A stretch of DNA of 64,000 bases from CAVSRC01 sp963750065 (GTDB taxonomy: Bacteria; Pseudomonadota; Alphaproteobacteria; Rhizobiales; Kaistiaceae): NCBI GenBank assembly GCA_963750065.1, contig CAVVPK010000008.1, forward strand, positions 62,001 to 126,000, written 5' to 3'. Shown in pieces: positions 43,812 through 52,340 of this stretch (the stretch's first letter is position 1; each line of letters starts with the position of its first letter). The notes under the pieces were generated by a model. That model made no database searches, was not told where the DNA came from, and was given only the letters and a program-made list of their open reading frames with translations. Both the position numbers and the translations under genes were made by a program.

Positions 43812-44159
43812 CTAGCGGCGCCAACCCCAGCCCGGGTTCCGGCCGTAACCCCAGCCGGGATTCGGGCCGCGGTTATCCCAGCCACCGCGAGGGCCATGGT
43901 CCCAGCGGCAATCCTGTCCGACGACCACCTGCTTGAAGTGCGGGCGGCCCCAATGGTCCCACCAGCGCACGGTCTTGAGCACCGGGCGGCATTCGCGGTG
44001 CGGGCGCTGCGGGCCGTAGCCCGGCGTGCCGACGCCGACGCTCCAGCCGGGGCCGCCGAAATAGACACCTGCCGCAGAGGCGGTGCCGGTGGTGCCGACC
44101 ATGGCGCCGGCGGCGATGAGGCCGGCGGTGGCAGTGGCGATGAGGGTCTTCTTCATCAT
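43812..44159 (-). CDS. Gly/Trp-rich secreted hypothetical protein
   Basis: The 115-residue product has a signal peptide (MMKKTLIATATAGLIAAGAM..ASA). The mature part is rich in Gly, Trp, Pro and Arg (GPGWSVGVGTPGYGPQRPHREC, then PGWGYGRNPGWGWRR) with two cysteines. Low-complexity basic secreted proteins like this are common in Hyphomicrobiales; none has a function I can assign. An adjacent ATG (44156) is an equally possible start. Confidence 0.7.
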   Translation of the reverse strand: MMKKTLIATATAGLIAAGAMVGTTGTASAAGVYFGGPGWSVGVGTPGYGPQRPHRECRPVLKTVRWWDHWGRPHFKQVVVGQDCRWDHGPRGGWDNRGPNPGWGYGRNPGWGWRR

Positions 44160-44336
44160 GGCTCAGATCTCCGTCTCGTCGATTTCATCCCGATCGGCTT
44201 CAGCGATCGTGTGAGGCTGTTTCTAGCGGGGGTGCCTTGAACCGAAGCTGAGGTGGCGGTTCATCTGCCGTTCAGGCGGACCCCGGGGACGGAATCCCTA
44301 GCGTTGCGCTTGACCGCGACGGCAGGAACGGCGGAA

Positions 44337-44474
44337 ATGCGGCGCATGCGCCAGAACGACAACAAGCCGGACGCGATCGAGGTGTGGGCGCGGCGCGTCG
44401 GCCGCACGCTGGGCTATCTGTTCATGATCAGCCTCGCCGTCTATCTGGTCGCGACCCTGTGGCCGCACAAATGA
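44337..44474 (+). CDS. Small single-pass membrane protein, coupled to the downstream protease
   Basis: The 45-residue product MRRMRQNDNKPDAIEVWARRVGR.. has one hydrophobic helix LGYLFMISLAVYLVATLW and ends PHK. Its stop overlaps the next ATG (ATGA, 44471-44474), which argues that it is a real, translationally coupled gene. GGCGGAA precedes ATG 44337; 44346 is an alternative start. The family is unknown. Confidence 0.6.
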   Translation: MRRMRQNDNKPDAIEVWARRVGRTLGYLFMISLAVYLVATLWPHK

Positions 44475-44893
44475 GCGGCAAATCCCCTGATTGGGCCGCT
44501 GCAGAGGCGCCGTCGCTCGACGATATCGAGGGGATCGCACGAGAAAGCTTCGCGGCGCTCCCCGATACCTTCCGCGCGCTCTGCGGCGATATCGAATTCC
44601 GCGTCAGCGAGTTCCCGGAAGACGACGTGCTCGACGATCTCGGTGCCGAGTCGGAATTCGACATCCTCGGCCTGTTCCAGGGCGTGGGTCTGGCCCAGGA
44701 CGATGCCGCCGGCCACACCGGGCAGATGCCCAATCGCGTCTGGCTCTACCGGCGGCCGATCCTCGATTACTGGGCCGAGCACGAGGAGACGCTGGGGGCG
44801 ATCGTCGGCCACGTTCTGGTGCATGAGATCGGCCACCATTTTGGCCTGTCGGACGACGACATGGAAGCCATCGAGGCGAGCGCCGATCATTAA
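44471..44893 (+). CDS. Zincin-like metallopeptidase family protein
   Basis: The 140-residue minimal metalloprotease has the zinc motif HEIGHHFGLSDDDM (HExxH plus the downstream Asp) near the C-terminus and the preceding VWLYRRPILDYWAEHEETLGAIVGHVLVHE, matching the Zincin_1/MA superfamily. The substrate is unknown. It is coupled to the 45-residue membrane protein upstream, which may tether or regulate it. Confidence 0.88.
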   Translation: MSGKSPDWAAAEAPSLDDIEGIARESFAALPDTFRALCGDIEFRVSEFPEDDVLDDLGAESEFDILGLFQGVGLAQDDAAGHTGQMPNRVWLYRRPILDYWAEHEETLGAIVGHVLVHEIGHHFGLSDDDMEAIEASADH

Positions 44894-45035
44894 CCATGGC
44901 TGGACGTCGCGGCGGCCGACCGCCGGCTGACGGCATGGTGAAAGGTTGGCCGACCTAGGGTGCCGGTGGCGCGCGCAGGAAGGCACCGGCCCCTGCGTGT
45001 TGCCCGACATACCCTCCTCCCAACGGACTATGCAT

Positions 45036-45599
45036 ATGACGCTTTTCGGTACCAAACTTCGTTACGGCGCGGTCGCCCAGGCCTTCCACTGGGTGACCTT
45101 CGTTCTGCTGGCGACCGCTTGGCTGGTCGCCCACGGCCACACGCGCGTCCTCCACGAGACGCTGGGCTTCGCCGTCTTCGTGCTCGTGGCGGCGCGGCTC
45201 CTTTGGCGCGCCATCGACCGCCAGCCCGACCATGAGATGTCGCTGGTGGTCACGCTGGGCTCCAAGCTGGTCCACTGGCTGCTCTACGCCATGCTCATCG
45301 CGATTCCCCTGACCGCGATCGTCGGAACGTGGCTCGAAGGCCATGAGATCATCGTCTACGGCCTCGGCCGGATCGGGCCGTACTTGGCCGAATCGCGCCA
45401 TCTCGGCCACCAAATCATGGAAATGCATTACCTGCTCGCCAACCTCATCGTGCTGGTCGCCGGCTCGCATGCTGCGGCTGCCCTGTTCCACCACGTCTTC
45501 ATGAAGGATGACGTGCTCCGCGCCATGCTGCCCGGCGCGCGGCCGAAAGGCAAAAATGACCGGGCCGGCCCAAGGGTCGCCCGGCGGCGCTACGCCTAG
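45036..45599 (+). CDS. Cytochrome b561 family protein, paralogue 1
   Basis: The 187-residue four-helix membrane cytochrome has the b561 histidines in QAFHWVTF, LHETLGFAV, LVHWLLYAM and AALFHHVF. These proteins carry b heme and pass electrons between quinone, superoxide or other partners at the membrane. I start at the MTLFGTKL shared with paralogue 2; an ATG two codons earlier (45030) is possible. It has a basic C-terminal tail (RARPKGKNDR..) absent from the other two copies. Confidence 0.88.
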   Translation: MTLFGTKLRYGAVAQAFHWVTFVLLATAWLVAHGHTRVLHETLGFAVFVLVAARLLWRAIDRQPDHEMSLVVTLGSKLVHWLLYAMLIAIPLTAIVGTWLEGHEIIVYGLGRIGPYLAESRHLGHQIMEMHYLLANLIVLVAGSHAAAALFHHVFMKDDVLRAMLPGARPKGKNDRAGPRVARRRYA

Positions 45600-45715
45600 G
45601 ACCGTCGCCGACCGATTGGGCGGTTTGCCCGGTGTCGCCATCGGCCACACCGGGCGGCTGCCCGATGGCGTTAACGGAATTGTGAATGCGGGCCGTTGCC
45701 GGAGTTGAGGCCGCT

Positions 45716-45743
45716 TACGTAGGACGCAGCCGCTTCCTACGTA
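45716..45743. promoter_or_regulatory. Inverted repeat TACGTAGGA-N10-TCCTACGTA upstream of the second b561 gene
   Basis: The perfect 9-base arms with a 10-base spacer lie 36-64 bases before the second b561 start, between two paralogues. It could be an operator or a processing or termination hairpin; there is no T-run. No equivalent is seen before paralogue 1. Confidence 0.45.
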
Positions 45744-45779
45744 GGAGCCAACATGTCCTCCTCCCAACGGATCACGCAT

Positions 45780-46295
45780 ATGACGCTTTTCGGTACCAAA
45801 CTCCACTACGGCACGGTCGCCCAGGCCTTCCACTGGGTCACCGTCGTCCTGCTGGCGGCCGCCTGGTTGGTCGCCCACGGCGAATTCCGCTCTCTCCACA
45901 TGACCCTGGGCTTCACGGTCTTCGTCATCGTGGCTGCCCGGCTGCTCTGGCGCGCCTTCGACCGCCAGCCGGCCCACGATTCCCTGTCGCCCGTGGTGGC
46001 GCTGGGGTCGAAGCTGGTCCACTGGCTGCTCTACGCGATGCTGATCGCGATTCCCGTGAGCGCGATCGTCGGGACGTGGCTCGGCGGCCATGCGATCGTC
46101 GTCTATGGTCTGGATCTCGGCCCCTACCTTGCCGAATCCCGCCACCTTGGCCATCAGATCATGGAGGTGCATCAGCTGCTCGCCAATGCCATCGTGGTGG
46201 TGGCAGGCCTGCATGCCGTGGCCGCCCTGTTCCACCACTTCTTCGTCAAGGACGGTGTGCTCAGGGCGATGCTGCCCGGCGGGCGGGCGGCGTAG
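45780..46295 (+). CDS. Cytochrome b561 family protein, paralogue 2
   Basis: The 171-residue protein is very close to paralogue 1: MTLFGTKLHYGTVAQAFHWVTVVLL, GFTVFVIVAARLLWRAFDRQP, LGSKLVHWLLYAMLIAIP, GPYLAESRHLGHQIMEVH. The heme histidines are conserved. Identity extends into the DNA upstream (CCTCCTCCCAACGGA), showing recent duplication. An upstream ATG at 45753 would add nine residues; paralogue 1 lacks that ATG, so the shared start is preferred. Confidence 0.88.
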   Translation: MTLFGTKLHYGTVAQAFHWVTVVLLAAAWLVAHGEFRSLHMTLGFTVFVIVAARLLWRAFDRQPAHDSLSPVVALGSKLVHWLLYAMLIAIPVSAIVGTWLGGHAIVVYGLDLGPYLAESRHLGHQIMEVHQLLANAIVVVAGLHAVAALFHHFFVKDGVLRAMLPGGRAA

Positions 46296-46420
46296 GCAAG
46301 AGGCGTCATTCGTCGGCCGCTACCCGCTAGACGTGTCGCAGGAGCGGCCCTCTGGTCCCGGCGTAGGAGTCTCCGGCATCCTGCGTGATGTCGATAGAGT
46401 TCTTGCGACGGGATCTCTCC

Positions 46421-46924
46421 ATGACGCTCTTCGGAACCAGGTTCCATTTCGGCCCGATCGCCCAGACCTTTCATTGGGCGATGGCCATTCTGGTGATTGC
46501 CGCCCTCTTTTCCGCGCTCGCCGCCGACCACGGCGGGGCCGCAATTCTGACGCTGCACGAAACGCTCGGCGTGACGATCGTCGTGCTGACCGTGCTGCGC
46601 CTTGCCTGGCGGTCCTTCTTCGACCGGTTGCCGGGGAAGCCGCCGATGCGCACCGCGCTCATGCGTTGGTCGTGGCGGATGGACGTGGCGCTCTATGGGC
46701 TGCTCTTTGCCGTGCCGATCGCCGGGATCATCGGCGCGCACGAGATGTCGGCGATTGCAGTAGGGCTGGTACATCCGGCGCCGAGTGTGCTGGGCCTGCA
46801 CCGGCTGCTCGGCATTCTCCTGTTCCTGACCGCGGGGTTGCATTCCGCCGTCGCGCTCTACCACCACTACGGCAAGCGGGACGGCGTCTTGAAGATGATG
46901 CTGCCCGGCGGGCGGACGGCGTAG
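46421..46924 (+). CDS. Cytochrome b561 family protein, paralogue 3
   Basis: The 167-residue protein is a more divergent member: MTLFGTRFHFGPIAQTFHWAMAILV, LHETLGVTIVVLTVLRLAW, and the ending LLFLTAGLHSAVALYHHYGKRDGVLKMMLPGGRTA. All four helix-associated histidine positions are recognisable. The shared C-terminus KDGVLRAMLPGGR-like motif links it to paralogue 2, but its loops differ, suggesting an older duplication. An ATG at 46385 would add 12 residues. Confidence 0.87.
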   Translation: MTLFGTRFHFGPIAQTFHWAMAILVIAALFSALAADHGGAAILTLHETLGVTIVVLTVLRLAWRSFFDRLPGKPPMRTALMRWSWRMDVALYGLLFAVPIAGIIGAHEMSAIAVGLVHPAPSVLGLHRLLGILLFLTAGLHSAVALYHHYGKRDGVLKMMLPGGRTA

Positions 46925-46929
46925 GCCGC

Positions 46930-47640
46930 TCAGGCCCCCACCGCAACGTCCAGCGACAGTTCCACCATCTCGTGGAGCGACGACTGGCGCTCCTCGGGGT
47001 CCAGCTTGTCGCCGGTGACGATGTTGTCGCTGATGGCGCAGATGGCGACCGCCCGGGCACCATAACGGGCGGCGAGCGTGTAGAGGGTGGCCGCCTCCAT
47101 CTCGACGGCGAGCACGCCGTGGGCCCTGAGTGCGTCGTAAACCGTGACGCCGGCGGGGTGGTAGAAGACATCCGACGAGGCGATGCCGCCGACGTGCCAG
47201 GTGAGGCCGCGTTTCTCCGCGATCTCGACCGCCAAGCGGAGCAGGCCGAAATCGGCCACGGGCGCGAAATTGTAGGGGCCGAACACGTCCCTGTTCATGG
47301 CGCTGTCGGTCGAGGCGGCCGAGGCGATGACGATATCGCGGACATTGAGCTTCTCGCTGAGGCCCCCGGCGGTGCCGACGCGGATGACGGTCTTGACGCC
47401 GTATTCGGCCAAGAGCTCGGTGACGTAGATGCCGAGCGAGGGCTGGCCCATGCCGGTCGCCTGGACGCTCACCGGCCTGCCCTTCCAGGTGCCGGTGAAG
47501 CCGAGGCAGTTGCGCACGGCATTGACCTGGCGCGGTGCCTCGAAAAAGGTCTCGGCGATCCATTTGGCGCGCAGCGGGTCGCCGGGCAGCAGGACCGCGT
47601 CGGTGTAATCGCCCTTCTTGGCTTCGTTATGCGGGGTCAC
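46930..47640 (-). CDS. deoD: Purine nucleoside phosphorylase DeoD-type
   Basis: The 236-residue protein has the hexameric PNP pattern: DAVLLPGDPLRAKWIAETF, TGMGQPSLGIYVTELL, VIRVGTAGGLSEKLNVRDIVIA, and the nucleoside-binding HGVLAVEMEAATLYTLAARY with the SDN catalytic triplet in AISDNIVTG. It phosphorolyses purine (deoxy)nucleosides. GTG at 47640 is used because GGAGAA is eight bases upstream; a nearby ATG is out of frame. It is divergent from leuD. Confidence 0.95.
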   Translation of the reverse strand: MTPHNEAKKGDYTDAVLLPGDPLRAKWIAETFFEAPRQVNAVRNCLGFTGTWKGRPVSVQATGMGQPSLGIYVTELLAEYGVKTVIRVGTAGGLSEKLNVRDIVIASAASTDSAMNRDVFGPYNFAPVADFGLLRLAVEIAEKRGLTWHVGGIASSDVFYHPAGVTVYDALRAHGVLAVEMEAATLYTLAARYGARAVAICAISDNIVTGDKLDPEERQSSLHEMVELSLDVAVGA

Positions 47641-47803
47641 GTTGGCATTTCTCCGGTTTCCCCGCAGTTTGTAGCCGGGATGGGGCGAAGCGCAATCCGG
47701 GTCCTTTGCGGCCCGCCTTCGGCGGACTCCCCCAGGATGAGCCGCGCTTGACCTCTCCGGCCGGCCGTCGCATGACAGGCGCCTCAGACAAGGATTTGCG
47801 CGC

Positions 47804-48409
47804 ATGGACAAGTTCACGACGCTCACCGCCGTTGCGGCGCCGCTCGACATGATCAACGTCGACACCGACATGATCATTCCCAAGGACTATCTGAAGACGA
47901 TCAAGCGCACCGGCCTCGGCACGGGGCTGTTCGCCGAGTTGCGCTATCTTGACGACGGGTCGGACAACCCGGATTTCGTGCTCAACAAGCCGGCCTACAA
48001 AAAGGCGCAGATTCTTGTCGCCGGCGACAATTTCGGTTGCGGCTCGAGCCGCGAGCACGCGCCCTGGGCGCTGCTCGATTACGGCATCCGCTGCGTCATC
48101 TCGACCGAGTTCGGCGACATCTTCTACAACAACGCCTTCAAGAACGGCATCCTGCCGATCAAAGTCTCGCCGGAAGACCTCGCCAAGCTGATGGACGACG
48201 CCGAGCGTGGGTCCAATGCCACGCTGACGGTCGATCTCGACGCCCAGGAGATCAAGGGGCCGGACGGCGGCACGGTGCATTTCGAGGTCGACGCGTTCAA
48301 AAAGCATTGCCTGCTGAACGGCCTCGACGAGGTCGGGCTGACCATGGAGAAGGCCGACCGCATCGCGACCTACGAGACCAAGGTCGCAACGACGCGGCCT
48401 TGGGTCTGA
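47804..48409 (+). CDS. leuD: 3-isopropylmalate dehydratase small subunit
   Basis: The 201-residue LeuD subunit completes the dehydratase with LeuC (40042). It has MDKFTTLTAVAAPLDMINVDTDMIIPKDYLKTIKR, the phosphate/substrate loop FGCGSSREHAPWALLDYGI and the family C-terminus. leuC and leuD are in the same orientation but separated by roughly 6.4 kb. rlmN follows after 19 bp. Confidence 0.97.
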   Translation: MDKFTTLTAVAAPLDMINVDTDMIIPKDYLKTIKRTGLGTGLFAELRYLDDGSDNPDFVLNKPAYKKAQILVAGDNFGCGSSREHAPWALLDYGIRCVISTEFGDIFYNNAFKNGILPIKVSPEDLAKLMDDAERGSNATLTVDLDAQEIKGPDGGTVHFEVDAFKKHCLLNGLDEVGLTMEKADRIATYETKVATTRPWV

Positions 48410-48428
48410 TCCCGGCTGGCTCCAGGTC

Positions 48429-49658
48429 ATGACCGTCACCGCTCCCGTTTCCGCGGACGCTGCCGCGCCCGGCCGGGCTGAAGTGCGGCCGTCGCTCGTC
48501 GGCATGAGCCGCGCGGAGCTGGGTTCGGCGCTCGCCGCCATCGGCGTGCCGGCGACGCAGATCAGGATGCGTACTGGCCAGCTCTGGCACTGGCTCTATG
48601 TGCGTGGGGCGACCGACTTCGCCGACATGACCAACGTCTCCAAGGGGCTGAGGGCCGAGCTGGCGGAGGCCTATTCGGTGAGCCGGCCGGAGATCGTCAC
48701 CGAGCAGATTTCCGAGGACGGCACGCGCAAGTGGCTGCTGCGCTTTCCGCCGCGCGGCGCCGGCCGCCCGGTCGAGGTGGAGACGGTGTATATCCCCGAG
48801 GAGGGGCGCGGCACGCTCTGTCTCTCCAGCCAGGTCGGCTGCACGCTCTCCTGCTCGTTCTGCCATACCGGCACGCAGACGCTGGTGCGCAACCTGAGCG
48901 CCGAGGAGATCGTCGGTCAGGTGCTGCTGGCGCGCGACCGGCTCGGCGACTATCCGGCGCCGGGTGTGTCGAAGGCGGCGCCCGCTCCGGAGCGGGAAGC
49001 CAGCACGGAAGCGCCGTCGACCGGAAGGCTGGTCTCCAATATCGTCATGATGGGCATGGGCGAGCCGCTCTATAACTACGACAACGTCCGCCAAGCCCTG
49101 CACATCATTGCCGATGGCGACGGCATCGCGCTGTCCAAGCGGCGGATCACGCTGTCGACCTCCGGCGTGGTGCCGATGATCCCGCGCGCCGGCGAGGAGA
49201 TCGGCGTGCTCCTGGCGATCTCGCTGCATGCGGTCACCGACGCGCTGCGCGACGTTCTGGTGCCGCTCAACAAGAAATATCCGATCGCCGAGCTGATCGC
49301 CGCCTGCCGCGCCTATCCGGGCCTGTCGAACGCGCGGCGCATCACCTTCGAATATGTGATGCTGAAGGGCATCAACGATACGCCTGCCGAAGCGCGGGCG
49401 CTGGTCAAGCTGCTCGCCGGCATCCCGGCCAAGATCAACCTGATCCCGTTCAATCCGTGGCCGGGCTCGGGCTATGAGTGCTCCGACTGGGAGACGATCG
49501 AGCGCTTCGCCGATATCGTCAACCGCGCCGGCTATGCCTCGCCGGTGCGCACGCCGCGCGGCCGCGATATCCTGGCCGCCTGCGGCCAGCTCAAGAGCGA
49601 GAGCGAGCGTCTGCGCATCCGCGAGCGCATGGCGCTGGAAGCGATGATCGCGGGTTAG
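48429..49658 (+). CDS. rlmN: Dual-specificity 23S rRNA/tRNA adenine C2-methyltransferase RlmN
   Basis: The 409-residue radical-SAM enzyme forms m2A2503 in 23S rRNA and m2A37 in some tRNAs. The cluster motif is CTLSCSFCHTG (CxxxCxxC); the C-terminal catalytic cysteine is in RGRDILAACGQLK, and the other RNA-methylation cysteine lies upstream. MGMGEPLYNYDNVRQA and GINDTPAEARALV are characteristic. It follows leuD closely and precedes a small membrane protein. Confidence 0.96.
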   Translation: MTVTAPVSADAAAPGRAEVRPSLVGMSRAELGSALAAIGVPATQIRMRTGQLWHWLYVRGATDFADMTNVSKGLRAELAEAYSVSRPEIVTEQISEDGTRKWLLRFPPRGAGRPVEVETVYIPEEGRGTLCLSSQVGCTLSCSFCHTGTQTLVRNLSAEEIVGQVLLARDRLGDYPAPGVSKAAPAPEREASTEAPSTGRLVSNIVMMGMGEPLYNYDNVRQALHIIADGDGIALSKRRITLSTSGVVPMIPRAGEEIGVLLAISLHAVTDALRDVLVPLNKKYPIAELIAACRAYPGLSNARRITFEYVMLKGINDTPAEARALVKLLAGIPAKINLIPFNPWPGSGYECSDWETIERFADIVNRAGYASPVRTPRGRDILAACGQLKSESERLRIRERMALEAMIAG

Positions 49659-49671
49659 GCCGAGAGCCACG

Positions 49672-50148
49672 GTGGCCGACCTCCTCCGTCTCCTCTTCCT
49701 GGTGCCGCTCGGCTTCATTGCCGCGGTGCTGGCGGCGTCTGTCACCATGCTGGGCGGCTGGTATGGCCACGGGGTCGGCGGCATCCTCGGCGATGTTGAG
49801 CAAACCGGCTATCTCATAGGCGTGTCGGTGTGGCTGGTGCTGGAGGTCGGTGCGCTGGCCGCGATTCCCGCCTTGATTGTCGTCGTTCTGGCCGAGCTCT
49901 TCGGCTGGCGCTCGCTGATCTTCTATCTCGCGGTCGGCGGCGCACTGGGGCTGCTGGCCAGCCAGCTCAACGGAATGCTCTGGGACGCGCCGAACGACCA
50001 GCTTCTCCTGGTGGCGGCGGGCTTTGTCGGCGGCTTCGTCTACTGGCTGATCGCCGGGCGCTTCTCCGGCATCGGCCGCGCCAGCGTGCCGCCGCCTGCG
50101 CCGCCGCCGTCTGAGCCGCCGGCGACGCCGCCTACTTCGCCTGAGTGA
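49672..50148 (+). CDS. Hypothetical membrane protein with proline-rich tail
   Basis: The 158-residue protein has four hydrophobic helices (LLRLLFLVPLGFIAAVLAAS, IGVSVWLVLEVGALAAIPAL, LIFYLAVGGALGLLASQL, LLLVAAGFVGGFVYWLIA) and ends in PPPAPPPSEPPATPPTSPE. It starts with GTG 13 bp after rlmN, so the two may be co-transcribed. The last 17 bp overlap the 3' end of the convergent LysE gene. I recognise no family. Confidence 0.65.
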   Translation: MADLLRLLFLVPLGFIAAVLAASVTMLGGWYGHGVGGILGDVEQTGYLIGVSVWLVLEVGALAAIPALIVVVLAELFGWRSLIFYLAVGGALGLLASQLNGMLWDAPNDQLLLVAAGFVGGFVYWLIAGRFSGIGRASVPPPAPPPSEPPATPPTSPE

Positions 50149-50776
50149 AGATCAGCCGCGCGGCGAAGGCGCCGAGCACGCCAGCAAACAGCCAGTCGAC
50201 GACGCGCATCAGGCGCGAAGAACGCTTGAGGACGTGCGCGATGCTGTCGGCGGCGAGGACGAGCCCGCTGCACACCGGCGCGTTCACGACGATGAAGGTG
50301 ATGCCGAGAAAGAACAGCTTGCGCGACACGTGCGGATCGCCGGCGGAGACGAACTGCGGCAGGAAGGTCACGAAGAAGATGATGATCTTCGGGTTGAGCA
50401 GGTTGATCAGCAGCCCCTTGACGAAGATCGCGCCGAGCCGATCGCGCTGCCCGCCCGGTGCCAGCGACAACGACGAGCCGTTGCGGATGGCGTCGACGGC
50501 GAGCCAGGCGAGAAAGGCGGCACCGGCGATCTTGAGCACGGTGAAGGCGGTGACCGACGCGGCCAGCAGCACCGAGAGGCCGGCGGCAACGAGGAGCGAA
50601 TGCACCAGCAGCCCGGTCGCAGCACCGCCGAACGCGGCAAAGCCGGCCGGGCGCGACTGGGCGATGGTCTTCGACAGGAAGAAGGTCATGTCCGGTCCGG
50701 GCGTCAGGCCGAGGACAATGGCGGCGGCGACGAAGCCGGCGAGGACCGGCAGGTCGGGAACGAAAGTGGCAAGCAT
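50132..50776 (-). CDS. LysE-family amino acid/metabolite exporter
   Basis: The 214-residue protein has six helices and the LysE/RhtB signature LGLTPGPDMTFFLSKTIAQSR with the helix 3-4 block GLLINLLNPKIIIFFVTFLPQFV. Members export amino acids or homoserine lactones by exchange with protons; the substrate is not predictable. ATG 50776 is preferred over one 11 codons upstream because of the hydrophobic start MLATFVPDLPVLAGF. It overlaps the convergent membrane protein gene by 17 bp. Confidence 0.9.
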   Translation of the reverse strand: MLATFVPDLPVLAGFVAAAIVLGLTPGPDMTFFLSKTIAQSRPAGFAAFGGAATGLLVHSLLVAAGLSVLLAASVTAFTVLKIAGAAFLAWLAVDAIRNGSSLSLAPGGQRDRLGAIFVKGLLINLLNPKIIIFFVTFLPQFVSAGDPHVSRKLFFLGITFIVVNAPVCSGLVLAADSIAHVLKRSSRLMRVVDWLFAGVLGAFAARLIFTQAK

Positions 50777-50849
50777 GGCGGCAGCCTGGCGAAGGGTGCA
50801 GACAAACACCTTCTAGGCCACAAGCCGGCGCGTGTTGAGTCTGCGGCTC

Positions 50850-52340
50850 CTACAGGCGGTCGCAGCCGCGGCTGAACGCGCCCGCTACTGCCCGATCGGC
50901 GTGGAAGGCCTGGAAGGTCTGGTAGATCGTCGTCCCCACCCGGCGGTAGACGGGTCCGAGTGGCGTCAGGTTGACGAAGCAGCTGTCGAGCCGCTCGCCC
51001 GGACGAGCGATGACCACGACCGGCTTGTCGAGAAGCGCCGGATCGGGCGGCGGTGCGTAGGCATAGCGGTCGCGCCCTTCGACGGCGACGACCGGCACAC
51101 CGCTGGCGGCGAGGTGGTAGGCGAGCTCGCCGTAGATGGCGTAATAGGTCGCGGCGATCCACGCCGCGCCAGACTGCTGGCGCAGCGTTTCGGTCTCGGC
51201 GGCGACCGTATCCCAGCCGCGAATGCCCTGCCCGACGTCGAGGCGCATGGGGATCGCGTTACCCGGATTGAGGGCGGCCACCAGACCGATGATCATGCCG
51301 CCGATGCCGACCGGCAGAACAAGGGAGGCGGCCGGCCATCGCGGGACGGTGGTTTCGGCGGCAACCGCGGCCACCAGGGCCAGCGTCGGAAAGATAGGCG
51401 CCAGCCAGTGACCCTGGATCTGCTCCTGAAAGGCGTGGACGCCTATGTAGGCGACCAGCGGCAGGACGGTCCACAGCAGCAACGCCATGTCGCCTGCACG
51501 CGGGGCGGGGCGGCCGCGCAAGGCGATGACCACACCAACGCCGGCGAAGACGGCGACCAGCGGATTGAGGATGCCGAACTGGGTGAGGAGGAAGTTGAAC
51601 AGGCCGCGCGGATCGAAGCCATGGTGGGTCAGGCGGCCGAACTGCTTGGCGAGCGTGACCCAGTCATGCCCGGCATTCCACAGGAGCATGGGCATGGTCA
51701 CCGCAAGCGCCAGCGCCGCACCCAGCCACAGCCACGGGCTCAGCAGCCATCGGGGAAAATCGCGCCGGACGACGAACAGGAGCAGGATTGCCGGACCTAA
51801 AAAGAGATTGGTGAGCTTGGAGATGACGCCGAGGCCCGCGCCGAGGCCGACCAGCAGCCACCAGGTGCCGTTGCCGGTCCGCGCCAGAAGTGCCAGGCCG
51901 AGGGTGGTGACGGCCCAGAACAGAACGCTCGGTGTGTCGGGGGTGGCGAGAATGCTGCCGACCGCCATCAGGAAGGTCGCATTGATCCACAGAGCGGCGC
52001 GAATTGCGATTGCCCGGTCGAACAGGACGCGCCCGGTCAGGTAGACGGTGAGGGAAATCGGCAGCCCCGACAGGATGGCGACCGACCGGATGCCGAAGGT
52101 ATTGGCGCCGAAGGCCCAGGTGCCGAGCGCGATCCACCACGCTCCCATCGGCGGGTGGTCGTAATAGCCCCAGGCGGGGAAGCGCGCCCAGTCGTAATAA
52201 TAGGCCTCGTCGGAGCTGAGGGGGATGAAGGCGGCGGCGAGCAGTCGTGCCGCGACCATGGCGAGGATGATGACGGTCGCGGCGGTAATACCGAGCGGGT
52301 CGCGGCTGGCGGGCAGAGGCTGCGTTTCGATACGGGTCAT
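50850..52340 (-). CDS. GT39-type membrane glycosyltransferase (PMT/ArnT-like)
   Basis: The 496-residue polytopic protein has the conserved first periplasmic loop LSSDEAYYYDWARFPAWGYYDHPPMGAWW, in which DE and HPP are the PMT_2 hallmarks, then about ten helices and a soluble tail with PVYRRVGTTIYQTF. Members transfer lipid-linked sugars to acceptors such as lipid A or glycans. It is a second member of the superfamily in the window besides the gene at 4277. An upstream in-frame start at 52457 lacks support. Confidence 0.87.
   Translation of the reverse strand: MTRIETQPLPASRDPLGITAATVIILAMVAARLLAAAFIPLSSDEAYYYDWARFPAWGYYDHPPMGAWWIALGTWAFGANTFGIRSVAILSGLPISLTVYLTGRVLFDRAIAIRAALWINATFLMAVGSILATPDTPSVLFWAVTTLGLALLARTGNGTWWLLVGLGAGLGVISKLTNLFLGPAILLLFVVRRDFPRWLLSPWLWLGAALALAVTMPMLLWNAGHDWVTLAKQFGRLTHHGFDPRGLFNFLLTQFGILNPLVAVFAGVGVVIALRGRPAPRAGDMALLLWTVLPLVAYIGVHAFQEQIQGHWLAPIFPTLALVAAVAAETTVPRWPAASLVLPVGIGGMIIGLVAALNPGNAIPMRLDVGQGIRGWDTVAAETETLRQQSGAAWIAATYYAIYGELAYHLAASGVPVVAVEGRDRYAYAPPPDPALLDKPVVVIARPGERLDSCFVNLTPLGPVYRRVGTTIYQTFQAFHADRAVAGAFSRGCDRL

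Noticed and set aside
45676..45697. EcfG-type stress promoter upstream of b561 paralogue 2
   Set aside because: GGAAT and CGTT are present, but the spacing is 13 bases instead of about 17-18.
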